From the NCBI RefSeq assembly GCF_007655135.1, contig NC_045130.1, positions 868,001 through 932,000 on the forward strand: DNA of 64,000 nt, read 5' to 3'. Origin of the DNA: Punica granatum (Eukaryota; Streptophyta; Magnoliopsida; Myrtales; Lythraceae). Shown in pieces: positions 25,801 through 37,511 of the stretch (its first letter is position 1; each line of letters begins with the position of its first letter). The notes under the pieces are model-generated. The model made no database searches, had not been told where the DNA came from, and was given only the letters and a program-made list of their open reading frames with translations. Position numbers and translations under genes: made by a program.

Positions 25801-26715
25801 CTCACTTCCTGACTTGAGCTTCCCTGCCAAAATATCCTCACGCAGGCCCTCCACAATCCTAATTGTAATTTTTGGTCCGAAATCAGCCACCAGCAGAACC
25901 TGAAACCAGAATTCGGGAAAAAGAAAATCCAAATCCAACAATTAATATTTCCAGGAACAAAATCGAGACTCCAGAATTCACTTCGGACAATGATCAATGC
26001 TCAACTAATCCCAAAACTCCTCAAGACATTTCTTATGTAAACAAACAGGAAGAGGATGGATATTCGACCTGAGGATGCAACGGGAGCATGAACCAAGCAA
26101 CTATAATATTTTCGTGGACTAGAACAGCAAATGCAGCATTTGAACCAATTGAATCCCAGCGTCGAAAACTTATATGTACTTCTTCACCAACCAACAGTAC
26201 AAGCGAGGAGATCTCGTCCATGACAGCTCAAGTTACGATGCAAAATGAACCAAAAATCGAGCTACAGTTTCCTCCCAAAAGCAACGAAAGCCACTTCCTA
26301 GGGCTAAACTGAATCCGAGATTCCTAAATAGCTCCATTCTTAAGAAAACAGAAGGAGGAGAGAGGACAAACACCTCTTCGAGTTCGTCAAGGACACGATC
26401 AGTGTCCGCGAGGTTCCAGTAGAGGAGAAGCTCGTCGATTACGGCAAGGTTGTCCCTCGTCTTCGAGAATCCTCCAGAAAATATCTTCTCCACGTCGTTC
26501 TTCGCCTTCTCCTTTATCAAGCGGCCGAGCCGCGAGAAGAATCCAGTCTGGCCGGCGAAGCACCTGAACCGGGAGCTCGCCGCTCCACGCGGCCCGGCCC
26601 GCGACTGGGTGACGTTGAAGAGGAGCTGGACCGATTGACGCGGCGGCAAGGGCTTGGAGAGAAGAGAAAGCTGAGCAGAAGGAGAAGCCGAAGGAGACGA
26701 AGAAGCCATTATCAT
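22854..26715 (-). CDS. CPFTSY: Chloroplast SRP receptor GTPase cpFtsY
   Basis: SRP-family GTPase that receives cpSRP54/cpSRP43 complexes at the thylakoid for insertion of light-harvesting proteins. Eleven exons (transcript order): 26374-26715, 25795-25899, 25446-25519, 25289-25347, 25011-25048, 24004-24124, 23811-23879, 23624-23706, 23467-23535, 23099-23161, 22854-22967; 378 residues, near the family length. The first 50 or so residues are Ser/Pro/Arg-rich, a likely transit peptide; a second ATG two codons later (26707-26709) is equally possible. The N domain follows ([19 protein letters not shown]), then the G domain with G1 [14 protein letters not shown]2 DTFRAAA, G3 DTSGR, G4 TKLDG and the GVGE closing motif. 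Exon 7 must use the TAG acceptor at 23880-23881 to stay in frame. In Arabidopsis cpFtsY and BAP2 are neighbours, as here. Confidence 0.96.
24125..25010. other. Large intron of cpFtsY
   Basis: An 886-bp AT-rich intron between the exons ending GAGCCAAG and starting GTGTTACTGGC (minus strand). It includes a T-rich stretch near 24300-24345. No coding sequence or defined transposon is recognised. Confidence 0.5.
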
Positions 26716-27113
26716 CCTTCACTTCCCGAGCTCTGGGCTCTACTCCCACTTTCTGAGAGAAGGAAGTAGTAGACTGTGGACTAGCTTATAGAAGATAGGG
26801 CTGGAACGTCGTCGTTTTACTATTGTGAGCTTGACACAATATGACGTCGTTTTGCTGCTGGATTTCTCTCACTTTGCGCTTCTTTCCGTTAATTGTTAAC
26901 TAACCGGAGAACCGAAAACCGTTGAAGTAATGGCCAACTGACCATTTTGCCCCCGGGCTTTGCCGCCACTGAAGCAAATTTTTTTTTTTTTTGGTAGGAA
27001 ACGGGGCAAGATGCCCAGTTTAATACGGTAGTTTTTAAATTTAGTTTTCCCCCCGTCTCTCACTTGTTTGCTCCCGCTTAGTTATAGTTCTTGCGTTTCA
27101 CCAGAAAGCCGAA
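26716..27113. promoter_or_regulatory. Bidirectional spacer between cpFtsY and the acidic protein gene
   Basis: About 400 bp separate the divergent starts of cpFtsY (minus) and the acidic protein (plus), so both promoters should lie here. Two repeats of the word ACGTCGT, in GAACGTCGTCGTTTTACT and ATGACGTCGTTTTGCTGC (about 26805-26860), include ACGT cores recognised by bZIP proteins. A poly-T tract follows at about 26977-26990. Confidence 0.4.
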
Positions 27114-28112
27114 ATGGAAGATCCGCCACCATCTTCATCATCGGGGGAGAAAGATAAGTCATCTCTGCCCTCGTTATCGTCCACGGATGAGGAGGAGACG
27201 GAGGAAGACACACCAAGATCCTCATCATCATCGGAGGAGGAGGAGGCAGAGGAGCAAAATGGGGATGTGAACGTGGCCGTAGCAGCAGATTCATCGCCTC
27301 CCTCTCGTTCATCAGCACCAGAAGAAGAGCAAACTTCATCATTGTCCTCATCGCCGTCATCAGAAGATAACGAGGAAGATCCACCAATGTCCTCCTCCTC
27401 ATCATCATCATCGGAGGAGGAGGAGAAGGACGACAAGGAGGGAACGGATGAGTATGTGGAGGTGGTAGAGACAGATTCACCAGGTCCCACAAAATCCTCA
27501 TCGGAAGAGAAGGAGCATTTGTCATCAAGGGCTTCATCAGAAGATGAGGAGAAAGATCGACCAATATCCACAGCATCATCATCGATGAAGGAGGAGGAGA
27601 AGGACGAGGATGTGGAGGTGGCAAAGGTAGATCCGCCAATGCAGGGCTCATCATCAGAAGAGAAGGAGGGTCACTCATCACCCCCCTCATCGCAATCACC
27701 AGAAGATGAGCGGAAAGACTCCTCAACACCGGAGAAGGAGGAGGATGAGGATCATGATCCGGACCAAGGAAAGAGCACAAGTAATGCGGCAACCTCCGAG
27801 TCCTCGGCCCAAGAAGTGACCTCCAAGGCCCGATCACCCGCAGACCAACATGCCGAGGGATCGGAAGGATCGCAGCAGCTGAATCCCCGTTATCTCCGAA
27901 TCAAGTTTGTCGACCATGATGCCACGGACACCAGCTCAGGTTCAGGTTCAGGTGATGGAAGTAGTCAGCAGTCCGCTACATACGGTCGAGGTAAGCTGTG
28001 GCAGAGATATATGCCGTTGCCTCCGCTCAAGAAGCCCAAGATAGACGATGACAAGAAAGATGATGAAAAGGAGGACGATGAAAATAAAGATGATGACAAG
28101 AAGGATGAATAG
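27114..28112 (+). CDS. Intronless acidic Ser/Glu-rich disordered protein
   Basis: A single open frame of 332 residues with ATG in the context CCGAAATGGAAG. Residues 1-230 or so are built from irregular blocks of Ser runs followed by Glu/Asp runs (SSSSSEEEEAEE-like), a pattern of CK2-type phosphoacceptor sites. A more ordinary segment follows (LNPRYLRIKFVDHD, then a Ser/Gly stretch and GKLWQRYMPLPPLKKPKI), ending in a Lys/Asp-rich tail. KKPKI could act as part of a nuclear signal. I do not recognise a family. The opposite strand is open for 251 codons across the same repeats, so coding strand is judged from the start context, the non-repetitive C-terminus and the frame length. Likely disordered and perhaps nuclear; function unknown. 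Confidence 0.6.
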   Translation: MEDPPPSSSSGEKDKSSLPSLSSTDEEETEEDTPRSSSSSEEEEAEEQNGDVNVAVAADSSPPSRSSAPEEEQTSSLSSSPSSEDNEEDPPMSSSSSSSSEEEEKDDKEGTDEYVEVVETDSPGPTKSSSEEKEHLSSRASSEDEEKDRPISTASSSMKEEEKDEDVEVAKVDPPMQGSSSEEKEGHSSPPSSQSPEDERKDSSTPEKEEDEDHDPDQGKSTSNAATSESSAQEVTSKARSPADQHAEGSEGSQQLNPRYLRIKFVDHDATDTSSGSGSGDGSSQQSATYGRGKLWQRYMPLPPLKKPKIDDDKKDDEKEDDENKDDDKKDE

Positions 28113-30149
28113 TTTCGAGTAACGAATGTCTGTTTGGGATAGATAGGGCCGATATACATCAGTGATCAATGCTGATGAATTGCACTGGCTCTGAGTTTTC
28201 GTTTTCTTGACCCGATTGATTGAACTGTTCGAGGAGGGAATCCCAGCGCATATTTGGTCCGTCTTTGTTTCTTCGTTCTGTTTCTTGTATGATTAGCTAC
28301 TTGCAGTTTTCGGATACTCGATTATATATGTTTTTCATGGAGAAATCTTGAACGAGTGGTCACTTTCATCATCTGTGCCCCTCAGTTGCTCCAAACCAAC
28401 AGATGAAGCTACCCGTTGCTGTGTTTGTTGCCAGAAGACTATATATCATTTGGGCAATCAGTGAAATACCGCATCAATTCGATGTTTCATCAAATTTATG
28501 TGGAGTTAATCCGTCTGTCCTTGCATAAATTGATCGGGTCGTTCTATTATTTGGTACTTTTGGAGCCTTCAGTCTACTAGGTTCATTCTTGAATCTCTTT
28601 ATGTTTTCATATATATATTATCATGTATGTAGGTTCATATTATAACGTGGCTCTAATCCGAAAATCGTGAGCCCTCCTTATGCTTTCACTTCTTTTATGT
28701 AACACATATATGTAGAGTTGACATCAATGTACTACAGATAGACGATGACTTCAGGTGTCGGTCAAGTCAATATTTAAATTGAGCACTGTATAAATTAAAC
28801 ACCAACCGGGCGGATAATCTAAGTTAATTATATAGGGTTGTAATAATGAGCTGTGTGTCGGTGATCTGGTATAAAGTACGGACAATATATTATGCATATG
28901 TATATGCATGCAGATATATATATATATATATATAGGGAGGTAATTAATTAATGTATGCTAGCAATAATATGACAGTAGGCAATACGATTTTCTTCACGTT
29001 TCGTTCGTAATCACATTGATTTGAGTAGTTTTATAATCTCAAACAAAACATTAAAAAAAAAAGATGTCTGTCTATATATACATATTATCATCAACCTAGC
29101 TACTTTTTCCATTCGCTTAATTTTACGCCCCGCTTGAATTCAAAGAATCCTGATTTTAACTTTAACTTTAACTTTAATTCAACACACTACACAATAAAAA
29201 TACACATTTTCCAATTTAAAAATTTTAACTTTAACTTTAACTCAACACACTACACAACAAAAACACATATTTTTCAAGTCAAATTTATAATCATATCTCA
29301 TTTGTCATTTTCCACAATCAAAATCAAAATCAAAATCAAAGTAACTTTAACTCTGAATCCAAACGAATATTTGGCAAGTCAACTTATTTCTAGTCTTTTC
29401 CATGAAAATTATCCACGCTACACAGTATTGTCCCCCAAAGGAAAGTTATCCGGAATCAGACGGGACTGGGGAGGGAATCAAATGAACACAGTCGACTACA
29501 AATACAATACAATCAATCAGAGTCAAAATATAATCGACTGTATTCATTTGAACCCCGAGCAATCTCGTCGAGGACCGGATAAGCTTCTATTCTACAAATG
29601 ATCCGATGCCCGCTCGAAAAACAAAAGTTCCTTTTTTTCTAAAAGGAAGGACAGTTTTTTCCTCATTAGTTACGCAGAAGGATGAGGTGGGTGCTCTGAC
29701 ATCATCAAATACAACTAATTTACAAGTCGTCAGTTTTCCAATATATCTTTCCTTCACTTTTCCGTTGACCCATCTGCATATGGTCGTCCCCCATTTCATT
29801 TTCACCTAACCAATGATGTGATGATCGATCAGGTCGTCATAAGAATGACTAATAAGACACGTTACATGTGTTTTGATCATTCCATGCAACAGCTCAAATC
29901 GATAGGAGGTAGATAGAGACGACGATGTGATGAGTTGCATTTGAAAAAGCGATTGATCGGCATACTAGTAATACTCTAATGCATAGGATTTGGATTTGGC
30001 TTCATTAAGTAATTACTCTCTCCGATTCCCATCCAGAGATCCGTTGTCCATTTCTCAAGATATACTGTGTACCGTAGTGCATGTCCCTATATATGCGTGA
30101 AGTTGCATGGCTTAAAAAAAAAAACAGTACAAAAACAACATTGTGGTCA
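28113..30149. other. Transposon-rich spacer
   Basis: No gene supported. It contains a (TA)n tract at 28914-28934 and one MITE at about 29127-29367 that also accounts for the open frame starting near 29134. Confidence 0.5.
29127..29367. mobile_element. MITE, family A copy 1
   Basis: Begins GCCCCGCTTGAATTC and ends CTGAATCCAAACG, near-inverted ends. The interior has TTTAACTTTAACTTTAA, CAACACACTACACAACAAAA and AATCAAAATCAAAATC, all shared with the copies at 30265-30434 (opposite orientation) and 37338-37511. This copy carries an internal duplication of the AACTCAACACACTACACAA block. Confidence 0.8.
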
Positions 30150-31225
30150 TGTGTTTTTGTTAAGGATAATTAGCCTCCATGTGGTGTACTCCGTTAGACA
30201 TAGGGGTTACAGCGTTAGTTTTTTTTTTTCCATTTTCACATTTTCAGTACACAATCTTTAAACTTGCGTTTGGAAACAGAGTTTGATTTTTATTTTTATT
30301 TTGATTCTGGAAATGGAAAAAATGAAATTGTATTATAAATTTGACTTGGGAAACGTGTATTTTTGTTGTGTAGTTGGTATAGTTAAAATCAAAATCATGA
30401 TTCTAAAATTAAACTTCATTCCCAAACGGAGCCACATTTTAATTCTAAATCTTTTTTCTTTTATCATTCGTACCCTCAACTTTTCATTTTATTTCATTTT
30501 AGTCATACAAAGAAAATCGAAAGGGAATGAGTGGTTGGGGCCGCCAATCAACAACCCTGACCCCTCCACCAAGATTGTCGATACACGCGGAGGACGACGG
30601 CGACCTCGGTCAGCGGCCCCAACCCCAAATCGACCGAGGACCTCTGAACCGGTACCCACAGAGGACGTTGGCGACCTCTGTGGAAGGGTTGGGGTCCCTG
30701 GTCGATTTAGGGTTTGGGCCACCAATCGGCGACCCCAACCCCTCCACCGATGTCGTCAGTACCCACAGAGGACATTGGCAACCTCGGTGGAAGGGTCGGG
30801 GTCCCCGATCTATTCGGGGTTGGGGCCGCCAATCGGCAACCTCGACCCCTCCATCGAGGTGACTGGCGTCCTTTGTGGGTACCAACGATCTCGGTGGAGG
30901 GGTCGAGGTCGTCGATTGACGGCCCTAACCCCCGAATCGATCGGGGACCTTCGAGTCAGAATCCCCGGTCGATTCGGGGTTGAGGCCGCCAATCGGTGAT
31001 CCCGACCCCTTCTTCTCTTTCAATTTTCTTTGTAAGACTAAAATGAAACAAAATGGAAAGTTGAGGGTAAGAATGATAAAAGAAAAAAAGATTTAGAATT
31101 TAAATGACTAAAAAGCTAAAGATTGAGGACTGAAAATGAAAAAAAAATACCGTAACCCCTATGTCTAACGGAATATATCACATGGAGGCTAATTATCCCT
31201 AACAAAAATGCATTGTGCAATTTAT
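30150..31225. mobile_element. Inverted-repeat (foldback or MULE-like) element with GC-rich core
   Basis: The left arm (about 30150-30262 and 30436-30540) matches the reverse complement of the right arm (about 30985-31225): for example GATAATTAGCCTCCATGTG, CGTTAGACATAGGGGTTAC and TTTTATCATTC.TACCCTCAA occur in both. The arms are AT-rich; the core at 30540-30985 is GC-rich and contains four or more diverged copies of GGGGCCGCCAATCGGC..CCCGACCCCTCC. Long terminal inverted repeats around foreign-looking GC-rich sequence are typical of Pack-MULE or foldback elements. No transposase frame is present. Ends and target duplication could not be fixed. Confidence 0.75.
30265..30434. mobile_element. MITE, family A copy 2, nested in the left arm of the inverted-repeat element
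   Basis: Starts GCGTTTGGAAACAGAGTTTGA and ends CCCAAACGGAGCC, with TTGTTGTGTAGTTG and AAATCAAAATCATGATT inside: the reverse complement of the pattern at 37338-37511. The right arm of the host element lacks this segment, so it inserted after the host element formed. Confidence 0.75.
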
Positions 31226-31872
31226 CTCGATTCCAAACCATAAATGGAGTTTTTCTACTTTTCTCAAAAAAAAAAAAACTTGAAGTTGCATATATACGAA
31301 GATAAGAGAAAAACGCAACCCCTTCGACTACGTTACATGAAATAATCAACAAGGATCAGGGCATATAATACTCTTATTCGAAGAGAGAATGAACTGCGAA
31401 GGCGACGACTTAAGGTTGTCCTCACCAATGCAAACACGAGACGGTAAAGTACCCCGAAGAATGACACAACTAATCTCCTGTTGCATATAATATGAATATA
31501 CATATATATATACACACACAGACACACACACATATACAATACAATATATATATATATATATATATATCCGAATTTTTAATTATATATCGCCCCCGGTGAG
31601 CTGTGAAGACCCTCGCGCGCGCGGAACTGGAATTTTTATCCCACTGCACGGAAGCAACCCGTATGTTTACGCCGTTAGTTTTATCTTGAAGGAAAGCAGA
31701 CTTTGAAAATTATTAATTGATAATTTCATCCTCACAGAAACACTAGCAGCTGGACGCCACAAAAATTTCCAAGCAACCGCATGATGATGCTTGGTTTAAA
31801 AGCAACTAACGTTCTGAAACTTAAAATGGAAAATTTATTTATTTATTATATATGTGTGCGAGAGCGCGACTT

Positions 31873-31904
<32 letters not shown>

Positions 31905-32143
31905 GGGGGAGGCAGTATTCTATATGGACCAGCATATATCATAAGTCCTTTTATCCGGTTTTCCCAAACTTCTGTGTGCCTGTCATCTCTATTACAAGCT
32001 TTTTCGAAACTCTTTAGGCCATAATTGATTTCATCCTTGCAGGAATTAACTAAGAGTCGAAAATTGTAGTTTACGTGTTGATCTACTTGCTCTACCGACC
32101 TACGGTTTGTGCCTATCTACTTGTATATGTTGGCGCCGCAGGT
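31226..32143. other. Upstream region of the first BAP-like gene
   Basis: AT-rich spacer with (TA)n runs at 31544-31567 and 31879-31904, short (CA)n tracts near 31510-31530, and a CGCGCGCG word near 31614. The promoter of the downstream C2 gene should lie here. An acceptor-like CCGCAG at 32136-32141 directly precedes its ATG, so a 5'-UTR intron is possible. Confidence 0.4.
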
Positions 32144-32722
32144 ATGATGAATAATCGGAAAAGTGATGATGGATTTGAAATGGCCAGCATGAGCAACCGC
32201 GTTCTGGAACTCACAGTCATTTCGGGAGAAGACCTTCGGATCAAGGGAAAACCAATCAGGAACAACGCGTATGCAATCATAAAAACCAACAACGTCCCCA
32301 ACGCGACCACGAAAGTCGACCAGGAAGGCGGAAGCTACCCTTACTGGGATGAGAAGCTCCTCGTGGACCTGCCCCTCCGCACGTTCTTCATCACAGTTGA
32401 GGTCCGCCGGAGAACATCCTCTGGAGTGGGGCAGCTCATTGGGGCAGCAAGCATCCCGGTTTCGGACTTCATCGGAGGCTACACGCCAGAGAACTACCTG
32501 CACTTCCTGAGTTACCGGCTGAGGGACGCAGTTGGAGAGAGAAACGGGATCGTGAATGTGTCGGTGAGGGTGAAGTCACCGGCGCCTTACGGGTGTTCTA
32601 CGGCATCAGCGACACAGCCAGAGATGGGCATTCAATCAGTGGATCCAGGAGATGGCCGTGCAGGCGGGACAGTAGTGACCGGTATGCCCGTATGTTTTCC
32701 TCACGCATGCAGATCTAGATAA
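32144..32722 (+). CDS. C2-domain protein, BON1-associated protein (BAP/SRC2-like)
   Basis: Small C2 protein of the BAP1/BAP2 group, which bind the copine BON1 at the plasma membrane and dampen defence and cell death. Intronless frame of 192 residues; start chosen at the paired ATG ATG (MMNNRKSDDG), although the frame is open further upstream. The C2 domain spans about residues 20-145: LELTVISGEDLRIKGKPI, AYAIIKTN, YPYWDEKL, GQLIGAASIPVSDFIGGYTP, then NYLHFLSYRLRD and the final strand GIVNVSVRVK. The usual Asp pair in the first calcium loop (DPY-type) is replaced by NAY, so calcium binding may be lost. The tail ends TGMPVCFPHACRSR; since the paralogue ends in GIPVW, a donor at ATGCCC|GTATGT (about 32692) may lead to another exon. 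Paralogue at 38267. Confidence 0.85.
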   Translation: MMNNRKSDDGFEMASMSNRVLELTVISGEDLRIKGKPIRNNAYAIIKTNNVPNATTKVDQEGGSYPYWDEKLLVDLPLRTFFITVEVRRRTSSGVGQLIGAASIPVSDFIGGYTPENYLHFLSYRLRDAVGERNGIVNVSVRVKSPAPYGCSTASATQPEMGIQSVDPGDGRAGGTVVTGMPVCFPHACRSR

Positions 32723-35700
32723 TTATTGCAATTGTCAAAGCTAGATGAGTAGCCGATGTAGAATTTTCTTTTTGCCCAGAAAATAACAATAATGAAGTGA
32801 AGGATGATAAGAATTTTTTGAAATGGTAAGGATTCTTCACATAAATGAATTAGAAATTTAATTTATATGTCGAACTTGTTTTTGGATAAGCCAGTTATGA
32901 TCTTCCCCAAAACTTCGCAGTTTGTTTTATTCACATACATATTGATATATATATATATATATATATGTATATCTTCAATTTACCATATTTTCGCAAGGAA
33001 TTTACAGCCCATAGGATATGTGTTGCTTGTTTTTGGACTATACAAAACAAAGAAAGGCATGAAACTTTTTAGGAAGGCCGAAAACAAATAACAAAAGGTT
33101 GGAATGAGGAAGGCATGAAACTTTTTCCCTAAAGTCTCTCAGGTGCATAAATGTTCTCTATTTTGTTCCACCCATATACGTCTTAACTTGATTATCCTTT
33201 AATTATATCCTTTCTATTGTTATCCCTGCAATATATATATGTGTGTGTGTGTGGTTGTTGGGATGAGGATTAGTAAGTTGAAATGTGCGGAATCTAATCC
33301 TAACACGATCTAGTCGCTCAACCAATGCACTCACATCTCTTTTATTTTTTTTGAATCGTGATATCAAAAAGCTCAATTGACCTAATTATTATATCTCTTT
33401 TTTTAATTAAATTGAAAAATTTCCTCTTCATTAAAAAAGTATTACAAATTTTGTGAATGTAAAAAATTATACGATAAGAGAACTTTACTTCTTAGTGAAC
33501 TGACTCGATTTGATTTATCGTGGTCTAATTGAGATTCCGAATACTATAATTCACACCAAAAAAAAGTATTACTAATTTTGATTGCATCGTAGATTAGCTC
33601 TTTCTGGGTAAATATTCTGCAAAACATGTACTTAAATAATTATTAAGGGCGCATGCATATCTCGTGGATGGACTTAACTTTTGTTATGATTTGTCACTCT
33701 TATCCTGACAGTGGCAAATGAAGATTGATATTGACCAACTCAAACCGGGATCCAAGTCAATGTCAGGGGCTTAATAATGGATGTATATCTAGCTTATATA
33801 AATACATATAAAAATAATTTCATTATTTCTAGGTCAATACACATCAATCAATACATACACATATATATATATAATAAAAATAATAATAAGCGATTTGCCT
33901 GTTTCTTGCGCAAAAAGATGAAATATCATGAAACCACGCCTTGTTGCCATCTCTTACGTACTCTCTCACTCGGCCACATTGTTGTTTTGATTAATACTAG
34001 GGTATTTAATCTATAATGAAATATGCAATGGAATTAAAAGATAACACGCAATCTTGCATAATAAGAATACAAGTAATTTTTATATTGGCAGCTATATATA
34101 TGTGATACATTATAAGAACTATATATAGTTAAAAATATATATTGGCCATTCACATACAAATTTATCTTATATTGGCAATTATATATATAGTGCCATATAA
34201 ATTACAACTTTTACCATTGTATTTCTATTTGTAAAGATGCGGATGAGACTCTGCGAACTTATATATATATACATTGTGTTGGATGCTCATTCAATGTAAA
34301 CATCAATCTTATGTCATTTTAGTTGTTTCAAAAAAGTTTTATAAATTTTCTCTTTGCTTACTTTGTTCTGATGGTGTTTTATTTGGAGTGTTTATTATTT
34401 TTTTTTATTCATATATTTGCACAAATGTATTCATTCAATTCTTATATATATATATATATATATTTGCATGAGAACTTTTTATTTTCCTTTAATTAATATA
34501 TTCGCTAATTTATTTTAATCTAATTTTTTTGTCACGTGTTGGCATGAGAATTTTTCCTTTCATCTTTTTTATTTGTCTATAGCATAAAAAATTTTGAAGT
34601 GCTACAATAGTTAATCATTTGTTAAAAGAATTAGAATCGAAAAAATATGCATGTATAGATTGTTTTATTTATTTAGCTATCTTCTCGTATAATTCGTAAT
34701 GTCAATTTCTTCTAATAATTTTTTAATTCGCATAAATATTTATAACATTTTTCTTCACCAAAATAATTACATTTTTTGTATCATTATCGAGTAATGCACA
34801 GGTATTTAGTTAGTTTATGTGGAAATAAATAAATTTTAATAAAGAAAATTAAGGCTGACGGCGCATTTTATTAATTTCGTTGGAGAAATTTGCTGTGGAG
34901 TTGCTATTGAATGATGACCAAAATATGTGATTTGACTTATGCTGACGTGTCATTGACCTCGACATTGTCAAAAGTTGTTCTTACTTAGTCAACTTTCGAT
35001 TGCTTTATTTATTCGCTCGTGCCAGCCGTCGTTCGACCTGCTGGCCTGCTGCAATGACTATATGTGCGTCGTTCGATACTACTGTCGCCGTGTATTTATT
35101 CATTAGCAATCATTTTTACTTTTAATATATTTTTGTCATCAATTAGCCCTAAACATTAACATTTTGTCTATCATTTATATCTTTTCATTAATCTCCGTGA
35201 CGGAAAATTCATAGATGACGTTAAATTTTTTGTCATTTTTTCGTTACGGAATGGTATAAATGGTAGACGGAATGCCAACGTTTGGGACTAATTGGTGGTA
35301 AAAATATATCATGGGTAAAAATGATTGCTGATGAATAAGTAAATGACGATAGGGATAGTCTACTCTATAAATCCATTTTCTTCCCACGTTATAATTATAA
35401 ACAAATCCTTATTTGTAAATGAACCTTTTATAATTTCTAATTTCTAAAGTGATTCAACACCTTTTTTTTTTTTACTTTTTAAATAAGGTTTCGGATTTGA
35501 TAATAAAAATTCGAATTTGAATCTTGTAAAAATGATTAAAATTAAATATTGATAGAGTTTTATTTTTTAGTTGATCGGCACGGTTTGAAAGTAAAATTGA
35601 ATTAATTGGATACCCATATGAACTATCTGTGTTCATTTATTAGATATTATGAATTTTATTTCATTTTAGTAAACTCACGGACCTCCATTGTATCGAACAA

Positions 35701-36147
35701 ATATCTTGTATTATGTTTTAGTATATAACAAATAAAAAATATATGGTATTATCTTTTAGTATATAGCAGATTTGGTAACCATAATTGAAATATAATTTAA
35801 TGACTGTAAATATGAAATTTGATTCTCATACGGTAATTAAAAGATTTTATATTCGATACTTAGTACGTGGGATTATTTGTGCCCCTTCAACATTAAGGGT
35901 CAATGTATCTTACTTGCCTTATTTTTTTATTTTGTTTTTATTTTTTGGTTTGAACCTTGGTATTTGGAAGTTTAATTGGGCCCCGACTAATCCTGTCGAG
36001 CCGGGTCGACCCACCAAGGGTAAAGCTCTCCCAGTGTGGATTTTCTGCATTCACAATGACTCGAACACGATATCTTGCTTAAGCGGAACAAGCGCCGAAC
36101 CACTTGAACCAACCCACGTTGGTTACTTGCCTTATTTTTATGGGGTA

Positions 36148-36476
36148 TTTACCTAAAATGACTCATGGTTTGTCCGTTTTGTCAAATCTATCATATGTTT
36201 TTTTAATTAAATCTATCACATGGTTTACTTTTTGCATCAAATCTATCTCGGTATTATCTTTTCCGTCGACATCCAACGGTCTAGCTAACGTGGCGCCTAC
36301 GTGGCAAGTGTGGCCCACTATCTCTTCACGTGCCACATCAGTACGGCCGTTAGATGCTGACGGAAAAGATAACGCCGAATAGATTTGATACAAAAAGTAA
36401 ACTATGAATAGATTTGACAAAAAAAAGTATAAGATAGATTTGACAAAACGGACAAATCATGGTCATTTTAGGTAAA
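36148..36476. mobile_element. Inverted-repeat MITE or foldback element
   Basis: About 330 bp whose ends are reverse complements: TTTACCTAAAATGACTCATG on the left and CATGGTCATTTTAGGTAAA on the right, continuing into GTCCGTTTTGTCAAATCTATC and its complement. The centre has CAACGGTCTAGCTAACGTGG and ACGGCCGTTAGATGCTGACG, again roughly complementary (GCCACGT words), so nearly the whole element can fold into one hairpin. No protein is encoded. Confidence 0.85.
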
Positions 36477-37337
36477 AATCTCTATTTTTATTAATGAAAA
36501 TCGGCAATTAATTTCTAGCAATGACTTTCGTTTTTTTTAATTATTATAGCTGCATGCAGGACTCCTAAACGAACTTTTAGAGGTGTAAGCTTCATTTGAA
36601 TATTTTTCCCACTCGTTTTCCTATTTAATCTATACGAACTTATTTACCTGGCTCAATGGAAATATATATTTATTATTCTTCTTGCGGATCGAAGTAGATA
36701 CATGACCATCACATGGTGGAATTGTCCTAATCTGACGTTGAACAGTTAGATAAACTTTTAGAAGAAAAATTTGCCTCTTTCCAATAAATTTTCCAATCGG
36801 TGGCTGAAAAAGAAAAAAAAGTAAAGTATTTTAAGCTATTGATCGACGAGTCAGGAAATTTGTTCAAATCTTCAACCAATTTAGCCGACGCGTGCCAAAA
36901 ATTTGAACTTTTCCAATTTCCAACACGAGGATTGCGCATATACATACATACACACATACACACATATATATATATGTATATTTATAATAAAGTGGATTTA
37001 TCAATTTTTCATAGAATATTATTGGATATTTTGATTACCAAATATTTTGATTTTCTTTTTTACAAGGAACCTATAGGCCTAATATATATTGAAACAGAAA
37101 TCGTAATAGTTAATAAAGGGATGTGGTTGACCAGAAAAATAATAAAAGAGTACAAGTAGCCCCACTACAAGTATTAAACTTGAAATTTTTTAGTTAGCAG
37201 GCGAGAACGGACCGCAGTGCGCTACACTCTCTTTGACTTAAAATTTAAGGGGGAGAAACTCCGCTAATTTATTCTCAACTCCGAAAATGGTTACTGAAGG
37301 GAAAAATTTACGGAAGTTCGATGGCGACTGGTTATTA

Positions 37338-37511
37338 GGCCCCGTTTAGATTCCAAGAAATTTGATTTTAACTTTAATTTTTATTTTAACTCAACACACT
37401 ACACAACAAAAATATATATTTCCCAAGTAAAATTTATAATTACATCTCATTTGTCATTTTCCACAATCAAAATCAAAATCAAAATAACTTTAACTCTGAA
37501 TCCAAACGGCC
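37338..37511. mobile_element. MITE, family A copy 3
   Basis: 174 bp with near-inverted ends GGCCCCGTTTAGATTCC and GAATCCAAACGGCC. Interior words CAACACACTACACAACAAAA, CATCTCATTTGTCATTTTCC and CAAAATCAAAATCAAAAT match the copy at 29127-29367. Target duplication not clear. Confidence 0.85.

Noticed and set aside
27082..27837. 251-residue minus-strand frame opposite the acidic protein
   Set aside because: Composed of Pro/Ser/Met/Leu runs that mirror the GAGGA repeats of the plus strand; no non-repetitive domain and poorer start context.
30283..30999. 238-residue plus-strand frame and several overlapping frames at 30.5-31.0 kb
   Set aside because: They run across a MITE, an inverted-repeat arm and a GC-rich minisatellite-like core; several frames on both strands are open because stop codons are rare in this composition.
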